Assembly: GCF_907164915.1 (NCBI RefSeq)
Contig: NC_061863.1
Location: 22,545,210 to 22,609,209 of the forward strand
Source: Impatiens glandulifera
Taxonomy: Eukaryota > Streptophyta > Magnoliopsida > Ericales > Balsaminaceae
Direction: 5' to 3'
Length of the DNA stretch: 64,000 nucleotides
Shown: piece after piece, positions 1 to 10,440 of the stretch
How the letters are laid out: each line of letters opens with the position of its first letter
Position numbering within the stretch: the stretch's first letter is position 1
Translations under genes and position numbers: made by a program
Notes under the pieces: model-generated
What the model saw: the letters and a program-made list of their open reading frames with translations, nothing else
The model's database searches: none
What the model was told of the DNA's origin: nothing

Positions 1-443
1 TTAGGAGGAGTCGGTTTTATGGATGTGAGTGACCGGTTTTAGGAGTATGATTGGTTTGAGGTTAGATAATGAAAGCAACGAAAGAACACGAGACAAAAGA
101 TTTGTTTATGGATGTTCGGAGCAAACCCTCCTACGTCACCCCTTCTTCTCAGGTTATGAGAAGGATTTCCACTAACTCTTAGAGTTACAACAATACTGCC
201 GGTCGAGCCCAACTTCGCTACTCGCCGGTTACACCAAACTCACTCTTTGATGTAATACAACAACTCAACACAACAACACACAAAGAGCTTCCGGTTTTAG
301 ACACACCGGTTTTACAGTATAGGACTTTATCTCTCTAGAACTTAATGCTTTTCGTAATTCGTAATCTACAACTTTCAGAACTGATGATGCATTAAATGAA
401 GACGTTTCGTATTCCTTTTATAGCTGAGAGGAGCCAACGGTCA

Positions 444-562
444 CTTTTCTTCTCTCTCCTCTAGATTGGTTGCTCTTTATCACGCTTTTCTTCTCTCTCC
501 TCTAGATTGGTTGCTCTTTATCACGCTTTTCTTCTCTCTCCTCTGGATTGGTTGCTCTTTAT
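444..562. repeat. 41-bp tandem repeat, about 3 copies
   Basis: Three consecutive units begin at 444, 485 and 526, each starting CTTTTCTTCTCTCTCCTCT and continuing with GATTGGTTGCTCTTTAT. The third copy is incomplete. The array lies in the minus-strand LTR. Confidence 0.9.
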
Positions 563-666
563 AGCCCCTGGCAGTCATGTACTTAGCCGGTTTGCATGTT
601 GGACACATGGCAGACATGCACTTAACCGGTTTGCATTTTGAACACATGTCAGCTCTTATCCGGCCG

Positions 667-768
667 CCTGACAGCTACCTGCTGCCTGGAGATTGCTTCT
701 GGATTTGGACAAGCATGCCTGACAGCTACCTGCTTCCTGGAGATTGCTTCTAGATTTGGATTACTCAT
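667..768. repeat. 51-bp tandem duplication
   Basis: Two units start at 667 and 718 with CCTGACAGCTACCTGCT and end with a GGAGATTGCTTCT-containing segment. There are few differences between copies. Confidence 0.85.
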
Positions 769-789
769 TTAATAACCGGAGCTTGACAA

Positions 790-974
790 CATTTAATCAA
801 CCGGAACATTTATGACTGAGCGGCTGCATTTAATCAACCGGAACATTTATGACTGAGCGACTGCATTTAATCAACCAGAACATTTATGACTGAGCGGCTG
901 CATTTAATCAACCGGAACATTTATGACTAAGCGGCTGCATTTAATCAACCGGAACATTTATGACTGAGCGGCTG
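790..974. repeat. 37-bp tandem repeat, 5 copies
   Basis: Five head-to-tail units of exactly 37 bp start at 790, 827, 864, 901 and 938. Each begins CATTTAATCAACCGGAACAT and ends GAGCGGCTG with single-base variants (for example CCAG for CCGG in the third, GACTAAG in the fourth). The array lies in the putative U3 of the minus-strand LTR. Confidence 0.95.
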
Positions 975-1165
975 AATTAAGTGTCGGTTGACCAATCCGG
1001 TTTGACTGAACTTTACTGACCGGTTCCGGACTCCTTGACTGAACTCCGGTTGACCAACCGGCTGATTGAGCTTCTTGGACGAACCGGTTGACCGATCTCC
1101 TAATTGAACTCCAGTTGACCAACCGGTTGATTGAACTTCTTAGACAAACCGATTGCTTTTACTTC
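975..1165. repeat. CCGGTTGACC-rich degenerate repeats
   Basis: Repeated variants of CGGTTGACCAA(C/T)CGG and of TTGACTGAACT occur about every 35-40 bases. The self-complementary core ACCGGT parallels the TTAGAC palindromes in the other Sirevirus LTRs. Confidence 0.7.
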
Positions 1166-1260
1166 AAACCGAAGTCAAACAACCGAACGGTATATATATT
1201 TTCAACCGAATGGATTTTGCTCAATTTCCCTGAAATAGAAAAACTTTAAATATTATTTGC

Positions 1261-1330
1261 AGCCAGTGGGATTTGATCCCTGGTCACCTGTGTGATAGGC
1301 AGAGGTGTTAACCACTACGCTACAACAGCT
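1261..1330 (-). tRNA. tRNA-Asp-like sequence (probably pseudogene or tRNA-derived repeat head)
   Basis: Read on the minus strand from 1330, the order is a TGTTGTA acceptor-side segment, an A-box-like TAGCGTAGTGG, an anticodon loop CTATCAC flanked by TCTGC/ACAGG, then TGACC and a B-box-like GATCAAATC inside a GGG...CCC stem. Plant tRNA-Asp has the same layout with loop CTGTCAC, so the anticodon here would be ATC. The acceptor stem pairs poorly, so a functional tRNA is unlikely. It sits inside the minus-strand LTR. A SINE head is the alternative. Confidence 0.5.
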
Positions 1331-1452
1331 TCTTGTTATATTTAAACCAATTAATATACTTGATATAACTTAGCGGTTTAACATATATATTTGAACTTAG
1401 TTTTATCTATTTATTAAACTTTTCATAAGTTATAACAATTATTTTCTATCAA

Positions 1453-1465
1453 TTTCTCCCTTTTT
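1453..1465 (-). other. polypurine tract of minus-strand LTR element
   Basis: The minus-strand sequence is AAAAAGGGAGAAAT immediately followed by TGATAG. The same purine tract and TG order is seen at 6024-6040 and 59103-59118. Confidence 0.6.
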
Positions 1466-1535
1466 GATTATTTAGAATAAATATTCAAAAATCGTAATGT
1501 GTGGCCGGTTTAAAATTAATCTACTTAATTTTTCT

Positions 1536-2690
1536 ATCAGTATGTCTTGCTTGTCAGTTAGGCAAACATGACAGATCATCGTTCAAAAGTAAAGGGAAAT
1601 CTCAATCCAACCGCTACTTAGACTTGTTACACATGGATCTGTTTAGTCCAATTCCAGTAAAGAGCATAAGAGGAATGAGGTTCACCTTAATTGTCATTGA
1701 TGATTTCTCACGATTTACATTGGTAGTATTTATATAATCAAAGGATAAAACTACTGAAAATTTGATTAAAATCTTTAGAAGAATTCAGAATCAGAAATCT
1801 TTAAGTATTGCTTGCATTAGAAGTGATTAGGGAACTGAGTTCACCAACATACGCCTATCTTCTTATCTCGAGGATTATGGAATTAGACACGAGTTGTCTA
1901 GTGCCAAAACTCCACAACAAAATGGACTTTCTGAGAGAAGAGTGAGGACTCTGAAGGAAGCAGCGAGATCTATGCTTTCTAAATCAGATGTTGCTCAGAG
2001 ATACTGTGCAGAAGCCATAAACACAGCTTGCTACACACAAAATCGGTCAATAATAAACAAACGTTTTGATAAAACACCATATGAACTGTTTTACGGAAGA
2101 ATTCCTACTATTTCGTACTTTAAAGTATTCGGGTGTAAATGTTTTATCCATAACAATGGGAAAGATTATCTGACCGCTTTTGATGCTAAAGAAGATGCTG
2201 GATTCATGATGGGATACTCTTCAATAAGCATGGCTTACAGAGTATATAACAACAGAACTCAAACTGCTGAGGAGTCCCATCATGTTGTTTTTGATGAGTT
2301 TGCTGAAATTATTTGCATCGATCCCATCAACCTTGCTAACAGATTAGAAGCGAAAAGTCTTGAGCCTGTGAGTGAGGATGAAGCTCTGGATAAACGGATT
2401 TCGTTGTCTGATCCTATGGCTGATCTGGTTGAAATCCAACAAGACGTACAAACTCCTGTTCAACAAAACGTTGAGAGTTTGGACGTCGCGGAGCCATTTG
2501 GTCAGATGACTAATCCCTTAGGACCCAACTTCGGATGGAACAAGAATCATCTACCAGAATTGATTGTCGGAAATCCTAACTCTCCGCGTAGGACGAGATG
2601 TCAATTATTGGATGAAATTGCCAATTTTGCCTTTATTTCTCAAATTGAACCCAAGAAAATTGGTCAATTAGTGTTTAATCCAGATTGAAT
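1536..2690 (+). pseudogene. Sirevirus A integrase (5'-truncated, broken)
   Basis: Reading starts abruptly at the integrase zinc-finger end (CLACQLGK, about 1540) and continues through the catalytic core: HMDLFSP (first Asp), IDDFSRFT, IRSD*GTEF (second Asp, stop at 1828) and TPQQNGLSERR with the catalytic Glu. Stops also occur at 1736 and at the pol linker (2686). The 264-residue open stretch from 1894 covers the end of the core and the C-terminal region (VFGCKCFIHNNGKDYLTAFD). Wording and spacing match the Sirevirus lineage of Ty1/copia and element B in this window. Gag, protease and the 5' LTR are absent on the upstream side, where a minus-strand LTR abuts. Confidence 0.85.
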
Positions 2691-4193
2691 CAATGTTATA
2701 CAGGAGAAGTTAAACCAATTTTTGAGAAATAAAGTGTGGCATCTAACTCCAAGACCAACTGATCAGTCAGTCATTGGAACAAGATGGGTCTTTATAAGCA
2801 AGCTTAGTGAAGATTGCCTAGTTATTAGAAACAAAGCCCGTTTAGTTGCTCAAGGATACAGATAGGAGGAAGGCATCGACTTTAATGAGTCCTTTGCACC
2901 TGTAGCTAGACTCGAGGCAATTAGAATCTTCTTGGCCTATGCATCATTTAAGAACTTTAAAGTTTTTCAAATGAATGTTAAAAGTGTATTTTTAAATGGT
3001 AAACTAAATGAAGATGTCTATGTTGAGCAACCACCTGGTTTTGTAGATCATACTTTACCAAATCATGTTTTTAAACTTGTCAAAACTTTATATGGTTTGA
3101 AACAGGCTCCTAGAGCTTGGTATGATACTTTGACTAAATTTTTGTTTGATCATGATTTCGTTATTAGAACTGTTGATAAAACACTGTTTAGATTTACTAA
3201 AGATTCTCACATCCTGCTTGTTCAAGTATATGTTGATGATATTATTTTTGGATCAACTAACCCCAAATTGTGTGAGAAATTTCCAAGCTGATGCATGACA
3301 GATTTGAAATGAGCATGATGGGAGAATGAATCTTTTTTCTCAGTCTTCAAATTCATCAGCTGGAGAAAGGAACTTTCATCAATCAAACCAAGTACACCAA
3401 AGTATTTCTGAAGAAGTTCGGGTTGGAGAACTGCTCTTCTGCAGCTACTCCAATGATCTCCTACAGTAAGCTAGATAAAGATGATGTCGGTCAAAGTGTA
3501 GATATCACAGCCTATAGAGGTCTCATCGGATCCTTGCTCTACCTCACTACCAGCAGGCCATACATCCAATTTGTTATTGGTGTCTGTGGAAGATTCTAGG
3601 CTAATCCTAAACTTTCTCACTTTACTGCTACTAAACGCATTCTGAAATATTTGAAGGGAACTCAAAATGTGGGACTATGGTATCCGAAGGATTCCAGTTT
3701 TATTTTAAGTAGCTTCTCAGATGCAGATTATGTAGGGTGCAAAACTGATAGAAAGAGCACGAGTGGAACCTGTCAGTTCCTTAGAGATCGTCTTATCTCA
3801 TGGTTCAACAAGAAGCAAATGTCGGTTGCTATGTCTATGGCTGAAGCAGAGTACCTTGTTGTAGGTAGTTGCTGTTCTCAGTTTTTGTGGGTTCAACAAC
3901 AGCTAAGAGACTATGGGATTGAGGTAGAAGAATCTCCAATTTTCTACGACAACACAAGTGCTATCGCAATCACCTACAATCCAGTTTTCCACTCTCGGAC
4001 AAAGCACATCGAAATCAGACATCATTTCATCCGAGAGAATGTCAATCAGAAGCAGATTTGTCTTGAATACATCCCAACAGATCAACAAACTGCAGACATC
4101 TTCACGAAACCTCTACCCGAGACTATGTTTTCTCACTTTAGAAATATTTTAGGACTTTTGATCTTGACTGATTTTATTATATGCATGAACTGA
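2691..4193 (+). pseudogene. Sirevirus A reverse transcriptase / RNase H
   Basis: The RT starts after VIGTRWVF and [11 protein letters not shown] (in-frame stop at about 2862). It then has the [15 protein letters not shown] block, [12 protein letters not shown] and the catalytic YVDD ([13 protein letters not shown]). A stop follows at 3291. A frameshifted middle part (3292-3650) holds the connection region. RNase H is open for 180 residues (3651-4193) with DADYVGC, the conserved Asp/Glu (AEAEYL), DNTSAI and HIEIRHHF, ending IFTKPLP...[21 protein letters not shown] is typical of Sireviruses. Several stops make it non-functional as an intact polyprotein. Confidence 0.9.
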
Positions 4194-4987
4194 GGGGTAA
4201 CCTACTGTTCAAATGTAACTAGACAGACAAGAAGACATATGTCTCAATACGTCCAATGGATGAGTAATTTAAGAAGCATAACTACTTAGACGTATGTCTA
4301 CTCAAGAAGTTTTTATCTTCTTTTGGATTCATGTCTTGGTTAATAATCTGCGCGATTAGACGCTGACGTCTAATAAACGCTTAAACGTTTATAAGACTAG
4401 AGCAATTGGAAGCTCACGTCTAACCAAACACACGTCTAACACGTGGTGTTTATGCGTAATTTGACGTTCTAAGTCTAATAGACTTGTGACCATTTATAAG
4501 ACAAGCGTGATTAGACGTTGTCGTCTAATAGACGCATATCCAAATTAGAAGTGAAGAATGTGGAAAGTAGTTAGACGTCTAATTACTTGTGTACTTAGAC
4601 TTTTCATCTTCTGTCTATTGGGACAACTGTTCTCTGCTACTGTATCTATTCATGTACTTTTCCCGCCAAAAATAAACCAATCACTTCTCAAATGGATTGA
4701 AGACATGTGTCTTTCAATGTTTAAAGAGTGACTAAAATTTATGATAACTTTCCACTACACGTCTAATATTAATAGTACTCTTTCATGATTAATATTAAAT
4801 GATAGTTACGTCTCTTAGGAATAGGTTTCTGAAACTTTTGACAGTTCATATAATCATGAAATTAATAGTCACACGTTAGCTTTCCTGTATTTAATAAACG
4901 GTCATACTCAAAGGGTTGAGTATCTCTGAATCCTCATTTCTCTCTCTAGAATTTGAATCGCCAAGATCCTGTGCTCATCTTGTTCAA
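4194..4987 (+). other. Spacer between RNase H and aORF of element A, with TTAGACG/CGTCTAA palindromes
   Basis: No ORF is supported here. From about 4245 to 4620 there are repeated palindromes of the form TTAGACG-N-CGTCTAA (for example at 4356, 4524 and 4566). The stretch CTCACGTCTAACC...CACGTGGTGTTTATGCG is clearly homologous to 55035-55085 of element C. A weaker TATA-like TTTAATAAA lies near 4889. This is the counterpart of the C promoter/spacer region. Confidence 0.7.
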
Positions 4988-5770
4988 ATGTCTTCTCTAT
5001 CTTCAAAATCTCTGCAAATAGACTTTAAGTCTGTCTGCAAATAGGATTTCAATGTTTGAATCTCTAAAAGCCTCTAGGCTCAAGAAATTCCTTCGTACCC
5101 ACTACATCTTTCATGAACAGGTGGTTCTTGAATTCTTCTAAAGTGTTAGTTTTCATCACAACAAGTATATTCGTGCGAATGTACTTGGCAAGAATATATG
5201 CTTCTCTAAAGAAACATTTGGCATGTTCTTCAGACTTCCAACCGAACGGATTTACAAGTTTCCCTTTCCTCCAATGAAATCCTGTTTGAGATGACGGTCG
5301 TTTTCTCAGATCAATTCTTTGAAGGGCAACTCCTTTAGGTCTCCCCTCACGGAAAGAGTAACTGTCTGAAGGTTGAGTATGCCCTACTCAACGACATCAT
5401 CTCAAAATCCATTCTTGAGAAGGATTCTTCCTACATCTACTATACGAAAGTATTTGAAATAATAGTGGCAATCACAAGAGGTGAAACCATTAACTGGTCG
5501 AAATTTCTCTTCAACAATCTAGTAAAAATGATTTCCTCTCGGAAGAAGATCTTCGGATACGATGCTCCCCTTAGTGCACTCCTTTGTTGTCTCCTCGCTG
5601 AAACTGGTCACGGGTTTCAGATCAATCCAACTAAAGTCTTGAACAGTCCAAGGGTTCTCGACTATGTTCTTCGGGTGAGTTGGCTCAAGTCAAAGAAACG
5701 AAACAGGGAAGCCTATGACTCGACTTTAAGTTTAGCCTTAGACTTGGCCATAGACTCCATTTTCGTTTGA
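4988..5770 (+). pseudogene. Additional ORF (aORF) of Sirevirus A, broken
   Basis: From ATG 4988 the peptide starts MSSLSSKSLQIDFKSVCK and hits a stop. A frame-shifted continuation reads MFESLKASRLKKFL...YIFHEQVVLEFF, matching element C (MFRTLEYSRLRKYL...FIFYEKEVREFF). Later pieces align in order: LKVEYALLNDIISKSI, AITRGETINWSKFLFNNL, YDAPLSALL and INPTKVLNSPRV in A correspond to LKPHFILLNGVISKAL, AISKGIQVNWASTLFQNL, YAAQLSRLM and INTPRVFSSL in C. The last 101 residues (5465-5770) are open. No transmembrane segment is seen. The C-terminal RGG part found in C is missing. The function is unknown. It sits between RNase H and the PPT, the place where some Sireviruses carry an env-like ORF. Confidence 0.7.
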
Positions 5771-6023
5771 TGTTAAAAAGGGGGAAACAAAGGGAAAAAG
5801 ATTAGCCTTAGATTTAAGGGGAAGGAAATCTTTTGATGTTTTTGGAGAAGGAAATCTGTTGATGTTTTTGAATGTTTTTCTGTGTTTATTTTTGAAAAAT
5901 ATTCCTCTTGTTTCGAACCAAGCTATCATTTTCTATGAAATATGAATAGTTTGTTGCTATTTACTACATTATTGAATATTCTTATACTAGATTAATCTTT
6001 TATTTAAGTTTTAACATCATCAT
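5771..6023 (+). other. 3' untranslated region of element A
   Basis: Between the aORF remnant and the PPT there is only AT-rich sequence with a short duplication (GAAGGAAATCTxTTGATGTTTTT at about 5820 and 5845). No gene is seen. Confidence 0.5.
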
Positions 6024-6038
6024 AAAAAATGGGGAAAT
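6024..6038 (+). other. Polypurine tract, element A
   Basis: AAAAAATGGGGAAAT sits directly before TGTTGGGTCAAATT, the same LTR start as at 54328 and 59117. Confidence 0.8.
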
Positions 6039-6184
6039 TGTTGGGTCAAATTATTTTGACTAAGGATCAAATCATTTTGACTAACGGTATTTTGTTGATG
6101 AACTTGTGTAAAACTTTAATAAGAATGAAACTAAGTCGTCTAATTGTTTTTGTTCAGGTGCATCAAAACGTGCTAAGTTAGACT

Positions 6185-6870
6185 TAGCCTGAATCAGGTT
6201 CATTAGACGTATTAGTTTTTAGACAAATGTAGTTAGACGTGCAGTCTAACAGATACGTAGTTAGACGTGCAATCTAACAGACGTAGTTTGAGGTGTAGTC
6301 TAACGGATACGAAGTTAGACGTGCAGTCTAATAGAGACGTAGTTAGATGTGCAATTTAACAGATACATAGTTAGACGTGCAGTCTAACGGATACGTAGTT
6401 AGACATGTAGTCTAACAAATACGTAGTTAGACGTGCAGTCTAACGAATACGTAGTTAGACGTGCAATCTAACAGACGTAGTTAGACGTGTAGTCTAACAG
6501 AGACGTAGTTAGACGTGCAGTCTAATAGATACATAGTTAGACGTGTAGTCTAACGGATACATAGTTAGACATGCAGTCTAACAGATGTAATTATATGTGT
6601 AGTCTAACGGATACATAGTTAGACGTACAATTTAACGGATACGTAGTTAGATGTGCAGTCTAACAGAGACGTAGTTAGACGTGCAATCTAAATGATACGT
6701 AGTTAGACGTGCAGTCTAATAGATGAAAGTTAGACGCAGGGAGTCTAACTCCTTCAGACTAGTCTAAAGGGACACGTAGTTAGACGTGTCGTCTAACTTC
6801 ATTAGACTTGGTAGTCTAATGGATCCTGATATTAGACGGGGGCGTCTAACTTCATTAGACTTGTCAGTCT
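6185..6870 (+). repeat. Array of TTAGACGTGCAGTCTAA palindromes in U3 of LTR A
   Basis: About 20 units of 25-30 bp have arms TTAGAC/GTCTAA around a 5-base spacer (mostly GTGCA or GTGTA), separated by variants of CGGATACGTAG. Copies differ by point changes in one arm (GCAATCTAAC, ACATGTAGTC). The position upstream of the LTR core promoter suggests repeated cis-regulatory sites. Confidence 0.9.
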
Positions 6871-7362
6871 AATGGAGCACGTCTAATACCTCGCTCCAGC
6901 AGTTGCTTGAAGTTAGCATCCGTCTACCCACGATCGACTAGTTGTACGCTACTCCTGCTCCACTAATCCGTACAGATCAGTACGACAGACAGTTGCATCC
7001 AATGAATTAATGCCACGTAAGCAAATATTCTTCCCACTACTTATTTCTTGTAGGACAATCCTAGAAGAATATTAGGCGCACTACCAGATTGGTACGGTCA
7101 CGTTCTTTGTGCACAGTGTCTGTTGTATCTGTGTACTATGGAGGTTGTCCAATGAATGCTTTCTACGTGTGAATATAGAAGATTCGATCGTTGGTACCTG
7201 TTCTCTATTTAATCCTCAAGGACAACGGACGAGTAACCAGACTTGCGAACTTACGATCGATCTTACGAATTTCTCACTTGTTACTTATTGTGTTTGTACA
7301 TCAAGAGAGAGATTAAATCAAAGTATTGTCTAGCTGAGTGATATTCTTCAATATTCTGTAAG

Positions 7363-7386
7363 TTGAATAGAGTCTGTTCTGTTCAA
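7363..7386 (+). promoter_or_regulatory. Conserved stem-loop in R region of LTR A
   Basis: TTGAATAGA pairs with TCTGTTCAA across a short loop, with one T-G wobble. The same position in other LTRs (15161-15184, 51401-51424, 60663-60686) keeps the pairing with changed bases. Confidence 0.6.
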
Positions 7387-7739
7387 CAGTGAGCTAGCTC
7401 TAAAACTGTATTTGATTCTAAGAAAAGTATATAGTGAATCCTTCTGGTGGTTAGAAGAAGGGGTGACGTAGGAGAGTTTTGCTCCGAACATCCATAAATA
7501 ACTCTCCGTGTCTTTTGAATTATGTCCTTCATTCTTTCATTCGTTCCTAGCTTCAAACCCAAGCAAACATTTCTGCACTTGAATCGTTTTAAGAGTTTGC
7601 AAAAGTTCGTGAAGAATAGAAAGTGATATAAATACCTAACAAGATTTATATCAAACCGTTTTCTAGAAGTGTCACCGATCCTTTCAACATTGATGTGCCA
7701 AATCATGTTGGAGTGGTAAAATTGTCTCTTATAATCATT

Positions 7740-9755
7740 TTAGAGTATTTAGTTTGATAACTTGTGTGCATGTTCCTAAAGATGAGAGTTCAAAGTTGGA
7801 AGACAAGACCAAAAAGTGTGTATTTATCGATTATGGACGTGATGAGTTTGGATATCAGTTTTTTTATTCAGTTAATAAGAAGCTTATTCTTAATTGCGAT
7901 GTTGTATTTATGGAGGATTATATCATTGAAGATGTTGACAAGGTAGATGAGATTGTTCCACTCAAATAAATGAGGAGATGGTTTAAATAAATTCAATTCT
8001 AGTTGCTCATAACCTGATAAACACCGACAACAATCAAACTGAAAATCAAGGTATGAATTTACATTCTAGTATTCCTTTAAATACTAATGATTTGTTGATG
8101 TTAACTATGTTAGTGAATCTATTGGTAGAAATGAAAATAAGCAAGGAGATGAAAATGTTAAGGAGTCCATACCTTTTAATGAATCAAGACGGTCTACTCA
8201 TCAAAGATGTCCTTCAATTAGATACTCAACAAATGAGTATGTATTTTTACAGATTCTGGAGAACCCGAGAGTTTTCAAGAAGTATTGGAAAATGAAAATA
8301 AAAAGGAATAGATTGATGTCATGTAGGATGAGATGCAATCTTTTCGTTTGAATAACATTTTTGAGCTAACAAAGCTGCCTAAGGACAAGAAGGCTATGAA
8401 AAATCGATGGCTTTATTGGTTGAATCAAGATGAGCATACTTTAGAGCCTAGATATAAGGCTCGGTTGGTGGTAAAAGGCTTATCACAAAGAAAATGTATT
8501 TACTTTGGCGAGATTTTTGCTCTTGTGGTGAAACTGCAATATATTCGTGCGGTTCTTGGTTTAGCCGCTAGCCTTAATCTAAAGGTTGAATAAATGGATG
8601 TGAAAACAACATTTCTTCATGTAATTTTAGAAGAATATATATACATGGAGCAACTAGAGGGTTTCAAGACAAAATGAAAGAAGACTATGTTTGCATTAGT
8701 GAAGAGTCTTTACGGTTTGAAACAAGCGCCATGACAATGGTATCATAAGTTTAGTTTAGTTATGATTGAACATGGGTAAAGGATGAACATGACCAATAAT
8801 TGTGTTTTTGTGCGCAAATTCTCTCATGATAATTTTATTCTTCTTTTGCTCTATGTAGATGATATGTTGATTGTTGGAAGTAACATTTCTAAAATTAGTG
8901 ACCTAAAAGAGACTTTGAATAAGTCGTTTTTCATGAAAGATTTGAGACCAACTCAATTTCTTGGGTTTGAATTATCTATGATCGGGATAACAGAAAGTTG
9001 CATTTGTCATAAGAGATGTACATTAAGAAAGTTCTTCGATGCTTCAATATGAACAAAGCTATAGTGGTGAGTATTCCTTTAGCTTCTCACTTTAAGCTTA
9101 GTCATACTGGTTTTCCTTCTACTAATGATAAGAATTTTTTTATGAAGAATTTCATATTCTTCAGTAGTTGGTAGTCTTTTGTACTTTATGGTTTGTACTA
9201 GACCTAATATAGCGCACGCTGTTGATTTGGTCAGTAGATATTTATCAAATCCGAACATCACTAAGAAGTCGTGAAGTGGATTATGAGATATCTTAAGGGA
9301 ACGACGAATTTTCAACTAACTTTGGGATGTGAGAAGCCTGTGTTAATGGGATATACTTATTCGGATCTGGGCGAAAGCTTGGATAATCGAAAATCTACTT
9401 CAAGATATATGGTGAATTTTACCAGGGGAATCGTGGCTTAGAAATCTAAATTGAAAAAGTATGTTTCTCTTTCTACTACCGAAGTCAAGCTTATAACTGT
9501 TGTGGATGCAACAAAAAAATTATTATAGTTGAAAAAATTCATAATGGAACTTGAGTTGAAACAAGAAAGGTACGTTTTATTTTGTGATAATCAAAGTGCA
9601 ATTCGTTTTTCTAAGAATTTTTCATTTTATTCAAAGTCAAAACACATTGAAGTCCATTATCACTGGATTCGTGATGCTTTAGATGATAAGGTGTTAAAAC
9701 TCAAAAATATTTATACATATGATAATGGATCAAATATAATGATAAAGGTGTAGTC
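7740..9755 (+). pseudogene. Tork/Tnt1-like Ty1/copia pol relic (integrase end, RT, RNase H)
   Basis: It begins inside the integrase C-terminal region (VPKDESSKLEDKTKKCVFIDYG, ...DVVFMED). After a low-conservation linker, RT motifs follow: NRWLYWLNQD, YKARLVVKG, VALVVKLQYIRAVLGLAA-like text, a stop, MDVKTTFLH, YGLKQAP followed by a stop, and an intact catalytic LLLYVDDMLIVG (about 8860). RNase H follows with YSDLGESLDNRKSTS, KYVSLSTTEVK, DNQSAI and SKSKHIEVHYHWIRD. Stops and frameshifts occur throughout. The wording (YVDDMLIVG, NKKI...DVVF) is Tork/Tnt1 type, clearly different from the Sireviruses next door. The 5' end is cut at the element A LTR boundary (7686), so A probably inserted into or recombined with it. 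Confidence 0.85.
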
Positions 9756-9789
9756 ATGAAACAAATTTGATTATGTCGCTCGGTTAATG

Positions 9790-10440
9790 AGTTGATATTG
9801 CCCTCCAACTAGTCGGCCGAAGGAGTTTGTTTGTTTTGTCCTCCTATTTGGAGATCCCAACTTGGTGTGGACTTTATATAGGCCCACAATATATAATGTG
9901 AATGAACATTTTTTTTCATTTAGGTTAACTAGGTTTTGAGAATAACAAGAGAGAGAGAGCATAGCAAAAACAGATTCTGGATTTTGAAGTAGCAGTTGGA
10001 GAAGAGTTCTATTTGTTAGAGTTTGCACCGTTTGATTGAATGCCAATCAAACGTTGACAATTTGTTTGTTATTTCTATGACTGTGTTCTAAACGGGGAAG
10101 ATATGTTTTCTGAGGCTTCTAAGTTAGTTCAAGAGAAAAACAAAATTACAGAATTGGTAAGGTTGATTGATCTTGATATTTCTTGTTCTTTGTTGTTATT
10201 TTCCAATATTATTGTGTGATCTTGATATAATTGATTAGTGACTCTAGTTTGGTTATAACTTGAGTGAACTCTGTTTGTAACATTGTTGATGATAGTGTAT
10301 TGTTAAGTGGACTGGTCTCATGGTTTTTGCTCTCAATTTAAAGTTTTCCACGCTAAAATATGTCTTGCGTTGTCGTTTTGATTTGATTAAATTTTGCTCA
10401 TTTCTTATACTTAGTTAATTGGGAAAGCCTTCTGTTTTGA
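9790..10440 (+). mobile_element. Probable 3' LTR of the Tork/Tnt1-like element
   Basis: Non-coding sequence follows the RNase H end. It contains CCTCCTATTTGGAGATCCCAAC, a TTTATATAGG TATA-like site (about 9873) and a U5-like segment that runs through GTGATCTTGATATAATTG and GGACTGGTCTCATGG. I recognise this arrangement from Tork-type LTRs, but no second copy is in the window, so the boundaries are uncertain. Confidence 0.5.

Larger units (their letters stand above)
1..1451 (-). mobile_element. Sirevirus-type LTR, minus strand, truncated by window edge
   Basis: The minus strand has a purine tract (1453-1465) directly before a TG at 1451, as expected for PPT followed by LTR. At 111-148 (minus) lies the block GGGGTGACGTAGGAG...CTCCGAACATCCATAAA, which recurs near the 3' end of every other Sirevirus LTR in the window (7466, 15309, 45489, 51490, 60757). 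That fixes orientation and family type. The U3 part is full of CCGGTT-type motifs and tandem repeats instead of the TTAGAC palindromes of elements A and C, so this is another LTR family. The 3' end lies beyond the window. The internal side ends near 1535, where element A pol begins abruptly, so a junction or nested insertion is inferred. Confidence 0.65.
6039..7686 (+). mobile_element. 3' LTR of Sirevirus A
   Basis: It starts TGTTGGGTCAAATTATTTTG after the PPT and ends CCGATCCTTTCA. The same family as the C LTR is shown by matching blocks outside the repeats: GTCTACCCACG, CTACTCCTGCTCCACT, GCCACGTAAG, AGGCGCACTA and CAAGGACAACGGAC. U3 holds a large TTAGAC palindrome array (6185-6870). A TATA-like TATTTAAT lies near 7206. 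R/U5 holds the stem TTGAATAGA/TCTGTTCAA (7363-7386) and the conserved GTGACGTAGGAG...CTCCGAACATCCATAAA block (7466-7500). The flanking bases after the LTR are ACATT; the partner flank is not in the window. Confidence 0.85.

Noticed and set aside
6185..6870. TTAGAC palindrome array as CRISPR or centromeric satellite
   Set aside because: The units are palindromic and imperfect, sit within defined LTR limits and recur in the same LTR position of element C.
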